Shown in pieces: positions 1 through 6,352 of a stretch of 27,757 bases of DNA. Position 1 is the first letter of the stretch; every line of letters begins with the position of its first letter. The stretch lies in NCBI GenBank assembly GCA_034440255.1, contig JAWXBU010000118.1, positions 1-27,757 of the forward strand, read 5' to 3'. The position numbers were made by a program, and so were the translations under genes. Under the pieces are notes generated by a model. The model was not told the origin of the DNA. It searched no databases and saw only the letters and a list, made by a program, of their open reading frames with translations. The stretch comes from JAEUIA01 sp034440255. Its GTDB lineage: Bacteria; Planctomycetota; UBA1135; GCA-002686595.

Positions 1-78
1 CTCGCATCGCCCTCTCGCATCGCCCTCTCGCATCGCCCTCTCGCATCGCCCTCTCGCATCGCCCTCTCGCTTTGCCCT
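1..78. repeat. 13-bp direct tandem repeat, about six copies
   Basis: The unit ctcgcatcgccct occurs five times exactly (1-13, 14-26, 27-39, 40-52, 53-65). A sixth copy at 66-78 differs at two positions (atc to ttt). The array is cut by the left window edge, so its full copy number is unknown. The last unit contributes two bases of the metG stop codon (cta at 77-79 on the plus strand), so the array lies directly 3' of metG. Being outside the reading frame, the 13-bp period does not need to be a multiple of three. Function is unknown. It could be a variable-number minisatellite or part of a termination region. Confidence 0.95.
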
Positions 79-1759
79 AGAGCCACTTCCCGTCGCTCGG
101 CACGTCGATCTTCGCGAACAGCCCTTCAACCGTGCCGAGCTTTTGTCCGGCGTGCAGTTCGCGCCACGAGCCACTCTTCGGGAGGCTCTTCCAGCTCTGA
201 TCTGAAACCCGGCCAGATTGTCCGAGCATCGCCCACAACGCCTGCGCCTTCTGCGGCATGAACGGCGCCATCCAGCGCGCGAGCCACGCCAGATACTGAC
301 AACACGTGTTGAGCACCGACTCGGCCTTCTCGTTGTCGGTTTTGCGCAGCGTCCACGGTGCCATCCGATCGACGAACACGTTCGCGACGCGCGCGGACGC
401 GAGCAGGTTTTCTGCAGCGCGCCTGAACTTGAACGAACGGACATCCTCCCCCGGGTCGTGGATGGGGCCGCACTCGGTCAGAATCACACGATCGAGTTCT
501 TCCGTGTGCTGCGCATGCAACGACGGAATCACTCCGCCGTAATTCTTGTCGATGAAGCGCAAGACGCGCGTGATCAAGTTGCCGATGACGTCGGCGAGAC
601 CTGAATTCACGCACGCGCGGAACTCGTCCCACTTCCAATCGCTGTCCGCCGTCTCGGGCGCTGACGCCAGCAAATAGAAGCGCGCGGCTTCGACGTCGTA
701 CTTCTCGGCGAACGCGTCGATCGGGATCGTGTGGTTCTGCGACGTCGAGAATTTGCCGCCCTCGAGGTTGTAGAACTCGTTCGCCGGTACGTGCCACGGC
801 AGGATCCACTTGCCCTTCTGACCGAAGAGCATCGCGGGGAACACGAGACAGTGGAAGGGGATGTTGTCCTTCCCGATGAAGTGCACGAGGCGCGTGTCGC
901 GATCTTGCCACCACAACTTCCACTCGTCCGGCGTGCCGCGTTCACGCGCCCATTGCTCTGTGAACGACACGTACCCGATGGGCGCATCGAACCACACGTA
1001 GAGCACTTTTCCGTCCTCGAACCCCGGCGTGTCGGAAGGCAGCGGCACACCCCAGCGCATGTCGCGCGTGATCGGGCGCGGCTCGATCGACTTCAGTTGA
1101 TTGCCGATGAAACCGGTGACGTTCGGCTTCCATTCGTGATCCGAAAACCACGCGCCGAAGCCGTCGTCACGCAGTTTGGGCAAGTCGAGGTACCAGTGTT
1201 TCGTCGCTCGTTTTTCAGGCGCCGTGCCGCAGATCTTGCACGCGACGGTCTTCATCTTGAGCGGTTCGAGCTCTTGCCCACAGTTCGGACACTCGTTGCC
1301 GCGCGCCTCGACGTGACCGCAGAAATAGCACGTGCCGACGATGTAGCGATCGGCCAAGAACATGCGGTCTTCGACGCAATAGAGCTGATCGCTCGAGCGG
1401 GTCAGCAAGTAGCCGTTCTTGTCGAGCGTGCGGAAGAAATCCTGGCTGCGCGCCTTGTGCTCTGGGCAGAGGCTCGTGCCCGACCACACGTCGAAGTGGA
1501 TGCCGAAACGATCGAACGTGCGCTTGATGTCGTCACGCCAGCGCGCGACGTACTCGCTGTACTCGACGCCCTCTTGCTCGGCGTTGATCGTGATCGCCGT
1601 ACCGTGTTCGTCGCCGCCGCAAACGTACAAGACGTTCTCGCCCTGCATGCGCAACGTGCGCACGTAGACGTCGGCCGGCAAGTACGCGCCCGTCACGTGA
1701 CCGAAGTGGATCGGTCCGTTGGCGTAAGGGAGAGCGCTGGTGACGAGGTAGCGAGTCAT
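77..1759 (-). CDS. metG: methionyl-tRNA synthetase
   Basis: This cytoplasmic class I aminoacyl-tRNA synthetase charges tRNA-Met with methionine using ATP. The 560-aa protein has the HIGH-type signature as HFGH at residues 18-21 (after PYANGPI) and the KMSKS-type loop as KFSTS at 336-340. Between them is the connective-peptide zinc knuckle, with C144/C147 and C157/C160 and a second pair C174/C177. The RDMRWGVPLP and VWFDAPIGY segments are typical of the family. It ends after the anticodon-binding helical domain and lacks the C-terminal EMAPII-like tRNA-binding/dimerisation domain of longer MetRS forms. The ATG at 1759 gives the canonical N-terminus, with a weak gagaag element upstream. It is the last gene of a minus-strand run, 33 nt after the LAB_N gene. 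Identification is firm. Confidence 0.97.
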   Translation of the reverse strand: MTRYLVTSALPYANGPIHFGHVTGAYLPADVYVRTLRMQGENVLYVCGGDEHGTAITINAEQEGVEYSEYVARWRDDIKRTFDRFGIHFDVWSGTSLCPEHKARSQDFFRTLDKNGYLLTRSSDQLYCVEDRMFLADRYIVGTCYFCGHVEARGNECPNCGQELEPLKMKTVACKICGTAPEKRATKHWYLDLPKLRDDGFGAWFSDHEWKPNVTGFIGNQLKSIEPRPITRDMRWGVPLPSDTPGFEDGKVLYVWFDAPIGYVSFTEQWARERGTPDEWKLWWQDRDTRLVHFIGKDNIPFHCLVFPAMLFGQKGKWILPWHVPANEFYNLEGGKFSTSQNHTIPIDAFAEKYDVEAARFYLLASAPETADSDWKWDEFRACVNSGLADVIGNLITRVLRFIDKNYGGVIPSLHAQHTEELDRVILTECGPIHDPGEDVRSFKFRRAAENLLASARVANVFVDRMAPWTLRKTDNEKAESVLNTCCQYLAWLARWMAPFMPQKAQALWAMLGQSGRVSDQSWKSLPKSGSWRELHAGQKLGTVEGLFAKIDVPSDGKWL

Positions 1760-1792
1760 GGAGCCATTCTTCTCACGGGTCGAGCGCGAGGC

Positions 1793-2512
1793 TCAAGTCG
1801 TCACAGGGTCGGGATCGGCGTCGCTCAGCGTGCGTGCAGCCTCGGTTTCGATGCGTTTTCCGCGGTAAATCAGCACCAAATTGCGCGCGTAGACGAACAC
1901 GCCCGTCGATTGACCGACGATGCCGACGATGTCCTTGCGCCAGACGAAATAGGCGAAGAGCATCGCGCCACCGATGAGCGAGCCCCACCAGAAACCGACG
2001 GGCACGACAGAGCGCTTGCTCTTCTCGGAGGCCCACCACTGCAGGACCATCCGGAACGTGAACATCAGTTGGCCCAGGAAGCCGACCGAAATCCACACGA
2101 AGCCCCACGGCTTCGAGATGTTGAAGAGCTTGTAGAAGAAACTGCCGTGCTCGACCGCGGCTTTCGTGTTGGCGAGCGCGCGCACGTACTCGGTTGCGGA
2201 CAGTTCGACGAGGCCGTCCTCGGTTTCGATCGTGACGACGTCGCCGCTCGGTTTCGACGTGATCTCCACATCCTTCAGGCGCGACTGCAGATCGAGTCGG
2301 GGCAGGTCCGTGCGCAGCGCGTCCAATCGAGTCGTCTCCGCGTTCGACGACGCATCCACCGACTGTGGTTGTTTCGCGCTCTCGTCGATGAGCGTGCGAC
2401 GAACGTTCTCGTCGGGGATGACGACTCGCGCCGGCTTTGTCTCCTGTGCGCTGAGGAGTCCACTCGCGCACACGCAGGCGAGCAGGATCGCTGCACCTTT
2501 TCTAGCGCGCAT
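1793..2512 (-). CDS. LAB_N (lipid A biosynthesis N-terminal-type) membrane protein with N-terminal secreted region
   Basis: This 239-aa protein has three parts. Residues 1-22 look like a signal peptide ending near LLSAQ. Residues about 23-125 are a hydrophilic, probably periplasmic, region. Residues about 137-216 form a LAB_N (PF07578) domain with three membrane segments. Recognisable family features are the GQLMFTFRMVLQWWASEK stretch (148-164), SVVPVGFWW (168-176) and the late YARNLVLIYRGK. LAB_N domains occur at the N-terminus of some LpxB proteins and as stand-alone partners of polyprenol-phosphate GT2 enzymes; the biochemical role of the stand-alone form is not settled. The gene overlaps the preceding GT2 gene by 11 nt and has a strong ribosome-binding site inside it, so the two are almost certainly co-translated. 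The secreted N-terminal half is unusual for a stand-alone LAB_N protein. Confidence 0.85.
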   Translation of the reverse strand: MRARKGAAILLACVCASGLLSAQETKPARVVIPDENVRRTLIDESAKQPQSVDASSNAETTRLDALRTDLPRLDLQSRLKDVEITSKPSGDVVTIETEDGLVELSATEYVRALANTKAAVEHGSFFYKLFNISKPWGFVWISVGFLGQLMFTFRMVLQWWASEKSKRSVVPVGFWWGSLIGGAMLFAYFVWRKDIVGIVGQSTGVFVYARNLVLIYRGKRIETEAARTLSDADPDPVTT

Positions 2513-3329
2513 CAGTCACCTCTTGGATGGGCAAGCGCAAGAGACGCGCACGCATCCAGCGCACCGCGAACAGGTCCTTCAGCGCGCGGAACGCCCGATT
2601 CCAGACGCCGTATTTGCTGATTCCGGCCGTGCGCGGATGGTGATTCACGCCGTGCTCGATCACCGAGAACCCGTGGTAGCGCATCAACGTCGGCAGGAAA
2701 CGGTGCATGCCCTCGAAGAGCGGAATCGCTTGGATCGCCTCGGCGCGAAACACTTTGAGCGAGCAACCGGTGTCGCGGATCGAGTCCTTCGAGATCCAAT
2801 TGCGGATGCCGTTGGCGATCTTCGAACTGATGCGGCGGATGAACGTGTCGCGGCGCTTCATGCGCCAACCGACGACAGCGTCGTGACCTTCGATGAGCTC
2901 GATCATCTTGGGCAGGTCGGCGGGATCGTTCTGCAAATCGGCATCGAGCGTTGCGATCAGACGTCCGCGTGCCAGGTGCACTCCCGCCGCAGTTGCCGCC
3001 GTTTGACCACGATTGCGGCCGAAAAACACGCCGATCACGCGCGGATCGCGGCGCGCCAGGTCGCGGATGAGCTGGGCCGAACGGTCCTTGCTGCCGTCGT
3101 CGACGAGCACGAGCTCCCACGCGGTGCGCATGCCGAAGATCTCGACGACGCGCGCGTGGAGACGCTCGAGGTTCGCTTCCTCCTCGAACACCGGCGCGAC
3201 CAGCGACACGTCGACCGAGGCGGTGCGGCGCGCGGGAAAGCGGTCGCGGACCTCCCACAGGAGGAGGTCACGCCCGCCCGCGGCCGGCGGCGTGGTGCGA
3301 CGTTCGTGCACAGGTTCCAACGCGCTCAT
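2502..3329 (-). CDS. GT2 family glycosyltransferase, DPM1/ArnC-like
   Basis: This enzyme is predicted to transfer a sugar from a nucleotide donor to a polyprenyl phosphate at the cytoplasmic face of the inner membrane. With the ATG at 3329 it has 275 aa. The GT-A fold begins about residue 40 (SLVAPVFEEEANL). It has the nucleotide-binding DDG at about 77-79, the DAD metal-binding motif at about 129-131 followed by LQNDPAD, and the late HRFLPTLM and GISKYG segments of DPM1/ArnC-type enzymes. ArnC and GtrB carry C-terminal transmembrane helices; none is evident here, so membrane attachment may come from the overlapping LAB_N partner (inference). The open frame continues upstream to 3482, but that extension is arginine-rich and does not resemble the family, so the shorter start is preferred. 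No clear ribosome-binding site supports either start. Confidence 0.88.
   Translation of the reverse strand: MSALEPVHERRTTPPAAGGRDLLLWEVRDRFPARRTASVDVSLVAPVFEEEANLERLHARVVEIFGMRTAWELVLVDDGSKDRSAQLIRDLARRDPRVIGVFFGRNRGQTAATAAGVHLARGRLIATLDADLQNDPADLPKMIELIEGHDAVVGWRMKRRDTFIRRISSKIANGIRNWISKDSIRDTGCSLKVFRAEAIQAIPLFEGMHRFLPTLMRYHGFSVIEHGVNHHPRTAGISKYGVWNRAFRALKDLFAVRWMRARLLRLPIQEVTDAR
2516..2524 (-). promoter_or_regulatory. strong ribosome-binding site of the LAB_N gene
   Basis: On the minus strand the sequence reads aagaggtga, three nt before the ATG at 2512. It lies inside the last codons of the GT2 gene and fixes the LAB_N start, which gives a clean signal peptide. Confidence 0.7.
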
Positions 3330-3536
3330 GCGGCGCACATGATGATTCACGGGCCGCCCGATGGCGAGCCCGAACCGGTGCGCGACTTCCTTTCGTGGTG
3401 GCCGGTCGGCGCGATCCCAGGCCGTCGCGGGGAGGCAGACGCTGCATCCGTCTGGAACAGCGCGCGTTGGCGCCGTCCGCACGGCCAGAGCGGCCGCGAA
3501 ACGTCCACGCGGTGGCGGCTCAGCGCTTCGACGCGT
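3330..3536. other. intergenic stretch with no supported gene
   Basis: These 207 bases lie between the start chosen for the GT2 gene and the stop of the 87-aa gene. The minus-strand frame of the GT2 gene stays open to 3482, so part of this could be coding if translation begins upstream. I see no convincing hairpin terminator, RNA gene or promoter. Confidence 0.4.
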
Positions 3537-3800
3537 CTAGAACCAGTGTTCGTTCATGCGCGACATGAGCGACGGATCCGTCCCCGGCCCCAAAGGGATC
3601 ACGGCGTCGACACCGCAGCGCGGGCACAACGCCGTGTTCCCGCGCGGTTCCGCGGCGGTCGGATCGGCCCACCTCCGAATGTCGCACGGGGCGTACACGG
3701 CTAGGCAGTAGAAGCAGCCGCACCGCTCGGCCGCCAGCACTCGCTCGCGGTGGTTGGTTCGCGCGCGGTGCTCGTCGAAGACGTCTTGTGCCTCGTGCAT
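3537..3800 (-). CDS. 87-aa cysteine-containing cytoplasmic protein of unknown function
   Basis: From the ATG at 3800 the product starts MHEAQDVFDEH and ends NEHWF. It contains C-G-C-F-Y-C (about residues 27-32) and, nearer the C-terminus, CPRCG, an arrangement suggesting one zinc-ribbon-like site. The pattern of N-terminal FDEH...NR/HRE, then CGCFYCL, an aromatic/acidic linker, ALCPRCGVDAVI and a C-terminal W-F matches a widespread family of short bacterial cytoplasmic proteins without assigned function, as I recall it. The frame stays open upstream to 3953, but only the part from 3800 fits the family. The start lies one nt after the stop of the small lipoprotein gene (TGA-A-ATG), implying translational coupling. 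Confidence 0.75.
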   Translation of the reverse strand: MHEAQDVFDEHRARTNHRERVLAAERCGCFYCLAVYAPCDIRRWADPTAAEPRGNTALCPRCGVDAVIPLGPGTDPSLMSRMNEHWF

Positions 3801-3801
3801 T

Positions 3802-3990
3802 TCAGGGGCACGCGAATCGCGTTCCCGTCCTCGATCCCTCTTCTTCGTCGTGTTCCTCGTCGTCCAAACGCTGCACACCGTCGGCCGATGTCGCGTTCGC
3901 GTGCCTCGTGCCTCGATATTCCCGCGAGGTGCTGCAGCACGAGACCAACACACACGCGGAGAGCACGCTCGATCGTTTCGTCAGTTTCAT
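3802..3990 (-). CDS. putative small lipoprotein, 62 aa
   Basis: From the ATG at 3990 the product begins MKLTKRSS followed by a short hydrophobic segment and the lipobox-like LVSC (residues 15-18), the form of a bacterial lipoprotein signal peptide. The mature part is short, first basic, then very acidic (DDEEHDEEE near residues 43-51). A purine-rich aaagaaagggaag lies just upstream of the ATG and is a plausible ribosome-binding site. The stop is one nt before the start of the 87-aa gene. The open frame extends to 4056, but the internal start is the one with both a ribosome-binding site and a signal peptide. No homology is recognised. The call rests on start context and signal-peptide form only. 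Confidence 0.5.
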   Translation of the reverse strand: MKLTKRSSVLSACVLVSCCSTSREYRGTRHANATSADGVQRLDDEEHDEEEGSRTGTRFACP

Positions 3991-4293
3991 CGCTTCCCTT
4001 TCTTTCACAGGGATCGCCGAAGCCACGGCGATCGACTCCTCCTGCGTGCTCGCCAACCTCTCGTGCTAGTGACGCGCGTAGTGTGACAGCTCGGTCATCC
4101 CGGGCGAGTTCGAATGCGCGTTGTATGGCGGAAGCGTCATTGTCATCGACGGTGCGCGTGCGTCTACCTTGCCGGGGATGCGTGCATCCCTCTCTCGCGA
4201 CTGGAACGGTCCCGCTCTGCCCGACACTTCGATCGCACATGTCACTCACTCCGAACCGCGACCGTGATCCAGGGTCGACGCCTGAAGATCGAC
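3991..4293. other. divergent intergenic region
   Basis: About 300 bases separate the minus-strand lipoprotein from the plus-strand PAP2 gene. It holds the 22-bp inverted repeat listed separately. A weak plus-strand promoter candidate is TTGTCA at 4140-4145, then 17 bp, then TCTACC at 4163-4168. The plus-strand frame of the PAP2 gene is open back to 4114, but its translation there is rich in Arg, Cys and His and looks non-coding. No RNA gene is recognised. Confidence 0.35.
4012..4033. promoter_or_regulatory. perfect inverted repeat upstream of the small lipoprotein
   Basis: gatcgccg (4012-4019) and cggcgatc (4026-4033) are perfect 8-bp inverted copies separated by six bases. On the minus strand the element lies 22-43 nt upstream of the ATG at 3990. 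It could be a transcription-factor operator or a 5'-leader hairpin. Neither is proven, and chance matches are more likely in GC-rich DNA. Confidence 0.4.
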
Positions 4294-5064
4294 GTGCGCG
4301 GATCCGCCGTGTCATTCGCGGCTCGACTTCGCATCGCGTCGATTCTCGTGCTCTGCGCGTCGGCGTGTCGCACGCAGCACGATCACTTTCGCGTCGAAAC
4401 TTGGCGAGGATCGGCGCGGGCCCTGGTGAGGGACTCGTCGCAATGGGGACCCGTCGCAGTCGCTGCGGCCGTGACGCCGATGGTTCTGGCCTTCGATCGC
4501 TCGACTTCTATCGAGAGCGTGGAGGAGAAGTTCTTCAAGAGCGATACGGCGTCCGGAGACGTGCTCGCGTTGAGTCTGGGTTGCGGGCCGATTCTCGCGG
4601 GCCTGATGGAAGCCGCCACCGTCGACGATGCTCGGCACCTCGAAGTGACCACGGAGGCGATCGTGCTGACCGCCCTCGGGACGCAGTTCTTGAAGACCGT
4701 CGTGCACCGCCAGCGACCCGACGGCAGCCGCGGCAGCGAGTCCTTTCCATCGGGCCACACCTCGTTTGCGTTCAGCGGCGCGACGCTGATCGGGCGCTGG
4801 TGGCAGGACACGCACGCAGGCAGCTTGCTCGGATACGCGGCGTATTTTCCGGCCGCCTACGTCGGCATCTCGAGGTTGGAAGGAGAGCGGCACTTCCTTT
4901 CGGACGTCACGTTCGGCGCGGCCCTCGGGATCGCGACGTCGCATCTGTTGTGGAACGCGCACTTCGGCACGGACGACAACGAAGGGATCTTCGAACGACG
5001 GGTCAGCCTCGACTTGGTACCGTTCGCGGACGAGCACAGGACCGGGCTGTCGCTGAACGTCTAG
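4294..5064 (+). CDS. PAP2 superfamily phosphatase, exported
   Basis: This is a type 2 phosphatidic acid phosphatase-like protein, a family acting on lipid phosphates or pyrophosphates at the outer face of the inner membrane. The full signature is present, numbered from the GTG at 4294 (256 aa): K134-x6-RP (KTVVHRQRP), PSGH at 152-155, and SR-x5-H-x3-D at 193-204 (SRLEGERHFLSD). The N-terminus has a hydrophobic segment ending ASAC, an imperfect lipobox, so the protein may be a lipoprotein or simply secreted. The start is uncertain: the frame is open to 4114, other GTG codons exist at 4264 and 4309, and no clear ribosome-binding site is seen. A second, different PAP2 gene follows 12 nt downstream. 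The substrate is unknown. Confidence 0.85.
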   Translation: MRGSAVSFAARLRIASILVLCASACRTQHDHFRVETWRGSARALVRDSSQWGPVAVAAAVTPMVLAFDRSTSIESVEEKFFKSDTASGDVLALSLGCGPILAGLMEAATVDDARHLEVTTEAIVLTALGTQFLKTVVHRQRPDGSRGSESFPSGHTSFAFSGATLIGRWWQDTHAGSLLGYAAYFPAAYVGISRLEGERHFLSDVTFGAALGIATSHLLWNAHFGTDDNEGIFERRVSLDLVPFADEHRTGLSLNV

Positions 5065-5076
5065 TTCTGAACACTC

Positions 5077-5748
5077 ATGCGAGTCCACCGACGAAGTTCA
5101 GCGCCGTATCGCCTCGCTTGGGTGACGCTCGCGTGTGGGCTCACGGCCGTTCTGGCTCACGAACTCCGCGAGGGCGACAGGCTGCTTCTCGACGAGGACA
5201 TCCTGAGCAGGATCGCAGCTTGGCGATCGCCCTCGGGCATCGTCGTGGCCACGGACATCACGGCCCTCGGGTCGGCGACGGTGGTCACCCTGTTCGCGTC
5301 GTGCGCTTGCGTCGTGTTCGCCTTGGCGCGGAAGCCCCGCATCGTCGCGCGGCTCATCGCGAGTGTGGTGGGCGCGCTTCTCCTCTCCAGCATTCTGAAA
5401 GCCTTCGTGTCGCGCGACCGTCCGAGCGCAGCGATTTCGCTCACGCAAACGGCGGGCGATTCCTTCCCGAGCGGGCACGCCTTCGTCGCCTCCGCGTTCT
5501 TCGTCGCGATCGCCGTGATCGCGCGCGAACGATTCGGCCCGAGCCGCGCGACGCGAGCCGTTGTGATTCTGTGCACCGCGATCGCGTCCCTGGTCGCGGT
5601 GTCGCGCGTCTACCTCGGCGCGCACTACCCCACCGACGTTCTGGCCGGATTCGCTCTCGGTACGTCGTGGGCCCTGGGTGTCGCGTGGTGGATTCGAGAC
5701 GAGGATCGGGGCGAGGACGAACCCGCCGTCCGAAGCGAGTCCGACTGA
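5077..5748 (+). CDS. PAP2 family membrane phosphatase
   Basis: This 223-aa integral membrane phosphatase has about six hydrophobic segments. Catalytic motifs are KAFVSRDRP at 108-116, PSGH at 131-134 (within DSFPSGHAF) and SRVYLGAHYPTD at 176-187, giving His134, His183 and Asp187. The topology and size resemble undecaprenyl-pyrophosphate phosphatases of the BacA-unrelated PAP2 type (PgpB/YbjG) and LpxE-like lipid A phosphatases. Which of these it is cannot be told from motifs. It follows the first PAP2 gene after 12 nt and precedes the EamA gene by 78 nt. The ATG at 5077 lacks an obvious ribosome-binding site, which suggests translational coupling. Confidence 0.9.
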   Translation: MRVHRRSSAPYRLAWVTLACGLTAVLAHELREGDRLLLDEDILSRIAAWRSPSGIVVATDITALGSATVVTLFASCACVVFALARKPRIVARLIASVVGALLLSSILKAFVSRDRPSAAISLTQTAGDSFPSGHAFVASAFFVAIAVIARERFGPSRATRAVVILCTAIASLVAVSRVYLGAHYPTDVLAGFALGTSWALGVAWWIRDEDRGEDEPAVRSESD

Positions 5749-5826
5749 TGGAAAGAGGCTTGCCCTGCGCCGAAAAACGCCCTCCGATGGGATCCCGGAT
5801 CTCGAGTCAGCGAACAGGATGCTCTG

Positions 5827-6270
5827 ATGAACAACGTTCCCTGGTGGGCTTTCGCAGCAGCATCCGCTCTGGCCGCGTCGGTGATTCCGGTGATAGCCAA
5901 ACTGGGCTTGCGCTCCGTGAATTCCGACCTCGCCACGGTGGTGCGAAGCCTCGTCATGGCCGTGGTACTCATCCTCTTCGCGAGCGCCACGAACGTCTGG
6001 TCGTCGTGGCACACCTTGCGCGAGGGGGGCACCAAGGCCCTGGTTTGCCTCGTGTCGACGGGCATCGCGGGCGCCTTGTCGTGGATCTTCTACTTCAAGG
6101 CGCTCCAGGCGGGCGAAGCGGCACGCGTCGTGCCTCTCGACAAGCTGAGCGTACCGTTCGCGGTCGTTCTCGCCGTGATCGTTCTCGGCGAGCGTCCGTC
6201 CGTCGTCAATTGGATCGGGATCGGCTTGGCCGTCGTCGGCATCGTGCTCGCGACTCTTCCCGCGCGATGA
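5827..6270 (+). CDS. single-domain EamA (DMT) family transporter
   Basis: The 147-aa protein holds one EamA repeat with about five hydrophobic segments. Typical features are the Pro-containing first helix (SVIPVIAKLGL), the charged loop after it, the YFKALQAGEAARVVPLDKLS region and the final GERPSVVNWIGIGLAVVGI segment. Full-length DMT carriers have two EamA repeats, so this one must work as an oligomer. Small relatives include ArnE/ArnF, which flip undecaprenyl-phosphate-aminoarabinose, and small drug/metabolite exporters. The gene lies between PAP2 phosphatases and an ArnT-like transferase, which favours a lipid-linked-sugar flippase role, but this is inference. AGGA at 5816-5819, seven nt before the ATG, supports the start. 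Confidence 0.85.
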   Translation: MNNVPWWAFAAASALAASVIPVIAKLGLRSVNSDLATVVRSLVMAVVLILFASATNVWSSWHTLREGGTKALVCLVSTGIAGALSWIFYFKALQAGEAARVVPLDKLSVPFAVVLAVIVLGERPSVVNWIGIGLAVVGIVLATLPAR

Positions 6271-6352
6271 TCGTGAATCGGAGAGTCCACGAACCGCCGC
6301 CGACCGGCGCGTACCGGTGGGCCGATTTCTTCCGCTCCGAACGGGGGGCATG

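Noticed and set aside
336..340. KFSTS in MetRS (residue positions) as a defective KMSKS loop
   Set aside because: KFSTS-type variants are common in this branch of bacterial MetRS, so it is not evidence of inactivity.
731..2620. Plus-strand 629-codon open frame opposite metG and the LAB_N gene
   Set aside because: The translation is rich in Arg, His, Asp and Glu with no domain, and it lies opposite two well-supported genes. It is a high-GC antisense shadow.
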